A stretch of 64,000 nt of DNA, taken from positions 3,906,001 through 3,970,000 of the forward strand of contig NZ_CP140255.1 of NCBI RefSeq assembly GCF_034479615.1, read 5' to 3'. The position numbers and the translations under genes were made by a program. The notes under the pieces are model-generated. The model saw only the letters and a list, made by a program, of their open reading frames with translations. It was not told the origin of the DNA and searched no databases. Source of the stretch: Vreelandella neptunia (GTDB taxonomy: Bacteria > Pseudomonadota > Gammaproteobacteria > Pseudomonadales > Halomonadaceae). This document shows positions 62,824 through 64,000 of this stretch, piece after piece; the stretch's first letter is position 1; the number at the start of each line of letters is the position of its first letter.

Positions 62824-62880
62824 CCACTTTGGCGTTCGACTAGACCACTTTTTATACGCACCAAAAGGGTGCGCCACTTT
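62824..62880. promoter_or_regulatory. Triple CCACTTT direct repeat in the permease/MocR divergent region
   Basis: CCACTTT occurs at 62824-62830, 62845-62851 and 62874-62880 (steps 21 and 29 bp, about two and three helical turns). MocR/GabR proteins bind direct repeats, so this is a plausible operator 60-120 bp before the regulator start. Confidence 0.4.
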
Positions 62881-62941
62881 CATACGGCTTTCGTCTAAGT
62901 GCCTGTCGTTAGCGGGTTAAGCGGGATTAAGGGGAGTCCAA

Positions 62942-64000
62942 ATGGATCGCAAGGAGGTGGTGCACCAACTTGTACAACTTTATGCACTCCAACCGGAACG
63001 GTTGAGTAAGCAGGTGCGTATAGAGCAAGCGCTGCGTCAGGCCATTACCCAGCAGTGGCCTTCCGGGCTGCGGCTGCCCTCCCATCGCCAGTTGGCGGAT
63101 GCCCTTGGCGTTGCACGTCAAACCCTGGCGCTGGCGATTCATACGCTGCTTGAGGAGGCCCTGCTTAAAACCGCCCACGGCCAAGGCACCTGGACGTACC
63201 GCCCCGTGATCCCAAGCCATTCCTTGCCTGGCAATGCGCAGCTCTCATCACGCGCACAGAGGGTATTGGATGGCCCAGGCGCTAGCATGATCCAAAGCGG
63301 CGCCTTCGTGCCCGGCATTCCCGATATCGCCCAATTCCCGATGCGTAAATGGCGGCAGCTCTACGCCAGCGTGACGGTGCCGCAAAACGCCCTGCTGCTC
63401 TCCTACTCCACCGGTGGCTACGGCCCATTGAAGCGCGCCATCCGCGATTTTTTAGCGCGCTGGCGCAATATTAGCTGCGACACGGAGCAGATCATCATTA
63501 CCGACGGAACCCATAACGGCATTGAGCTATGCGCCGTGGCGCTGGCTGATGTTGGCGATACCGTTGCCATGGAGTCACCCTGTTACTGGGGGGCGCGCAA
63601 TGTCTTTACCGCCGCAGGCTTGGAAATCGAACCGGTGGCGTGGCTGCCAGGTCAGGGGCACATGCTTCCGCCTACTCCTGGCCCGGTAAAGCTGGCCTAT
63701 CTGACCGGCTCGCACCATTACCCGCTCAGCGTACCCACCCGTGCAGTGGATAAACAGCGCTTATGCGATGCCTTAGCGCCCGCGTATATTGTCGAAGATG
63801 ATTACGAGTTTAACCGCGACGACCATTCCAATCTGCTTTTCTACCCGCACTCGGAGCGCCACTTGCTGGTGGGCTCGTTTTCCAAGATGATGTTTCCAGG
63901 TCTGCGCCTAGGTTATTTAGTGGTTCCGCGTCATTTAGCGGGGCCAATGAACCGCCTGCGCAGTGAACTATTCCGCGAAGGACGCATGCTGGATCAGGCC
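62942..64000 (+). CDS. MocR/GabR-family regulator, partial (runs off the window)
   Basis: Open frame of 353 codons from ATG 62942 with no stop before the window end. Residues 1-80 are a GntR winged helix (RIEQALRQAITQQWPSGLRLPSHRQLADALGVARQTL). The rest is an aminotransferase-like PLP domain with YGPLKRAIRDFLARWR, IVEDDYEFN and the lysine region GSFSKMMFPGLRLGY. GabR of Bacillus is the model: it activates gabTD in response to GABA and PLP. Here the gene diverges from permease-gabD-gabT, strongly suggesting the same role. SD GGGGAG precedes the ATG by 5 nt. Confidence 0.92.
   Translation, partial: MDRKEVVHQLVQLYALQPERLSKQVRIEQALRQAITQQWPSGLRLPSHRQLADALGVARQTLALAIHTLLEEALLKTAHGQGTWTYRPVIPSHSLPGNAQLSSRAQRVLDGPGASMIQSGAFVPGIPDIAQFPMRKWRQLYASVTVPQNALLLSYSTGGYGPLKRAIRDFLARWRNISCDTEQIIITDGTHNGIELCAVALADVGDTVAMESPCYWGARNVFTAAGLEIEPVAWLPGQGHMLPPTPGPVKLAYLTGSHHYPLSVPTRAVDKQRLCDALAPAYIVEDDYEFNRDDHSNLLFYPHSERHLLVGSFSKMMFPGLRLGYLVVPRHLAGPMNRLRSELFREGRMLDQA

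Overview
The window looks like chromosome from a GC-rich, aerobic, moderately halophilic gammaproteobacterium of the Halomonas type. This is inferred from gene content and protein style; no rRNA or tRNA is present to confirm it. I recognise 57 protein-coding genes (counting the IS30 transposase) plus one gene remnant. One insertion sequence (IS30 family), one putative interspersed palindromic repeat and one putative orphan integron attC site are present. I see no CRISPR array, prophage or RNA gene.

Layout. 1-3.5 kb: end of a dihydropyrimidinase gene followed by preT-preA (reductive pyrimidine catabolism). 3.6-6.3 kb: an orphan siderophore-type binding protein, then a chemoreceptor behind a textbook FliA promoter. 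6.8-11.9 kb: RND efflux pump (permease plus lipoprotein adaptor) and a divergent TetR regulator sharing a 34-bp perfect palindrome. 11.9-15.5 kb: codB-codA (cytosine uptake and deamination), a YbaK-type deacylase, a GNAT enzyme. 15.5-17.1 kb: phosphatidylcholine synthase between a broken 5' copy of tag and the intact tag gene. 17.2-19.2 kb: fasciclin protein, ECF sigma factor and anti-sigma factor. 19.2-21.9 kb: MocR regulator divergent from a DUF1127 protein and a PhzF enzyme. 21.9-25.4 kb: two small heat-shock proteins with a sigma-32-like promoter and a ROSE-like leader, an orphan PAAR protein, class I fructose-bisphosphate aldolase and a zinc-ribbon protein.

25.5-33.2 kb holds a three-gene membrane/ATPase system: YqiJ-like membrane protein, flotillin (YqiK-like) and a 1642-residue coiled-coil AAA ATPase. 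An IS30 copy sits 6 bp upstream of its first start codon. 34.6-41.2 kb: a nucleoside-gate membrane protein, an Lrp regulator, a RutR-like TetR regulator, methylmalonate/malonate-semialdehyde dehydrogenase, an omega-amino acid transaminase and an N-carbamoyl-beta-alanine amidase. With the first cluster these complete uracil/thymine -> beta-alanine -> central metabolism.

41.3-55.0 kb is an anaerobic-respiration island: frdABCD with menB-menC-menE, a divergent DASS dicarboxylate transporter, menF-menD-menH preceded by a DoxX gene, and menA. A perfect FNR/Anr box (TTGAT-N4-ATCAA) lies between frdA and the transporter. The genes predict menaquinone-dependent fumarate respiration, notable because Halomonadaceae are normally described as ubiquinone-9 organisms.

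55.0-64.0 kb: a small monooxygenase, a photolyase-family protein ending in a consensus beta-clamp-binding motif, a GFA-family gene next to an attC-like site, and a GABA module (gabT, gabD, amino-acid permease) with a divergent MocR/GabR-type regulator that runs off the window.
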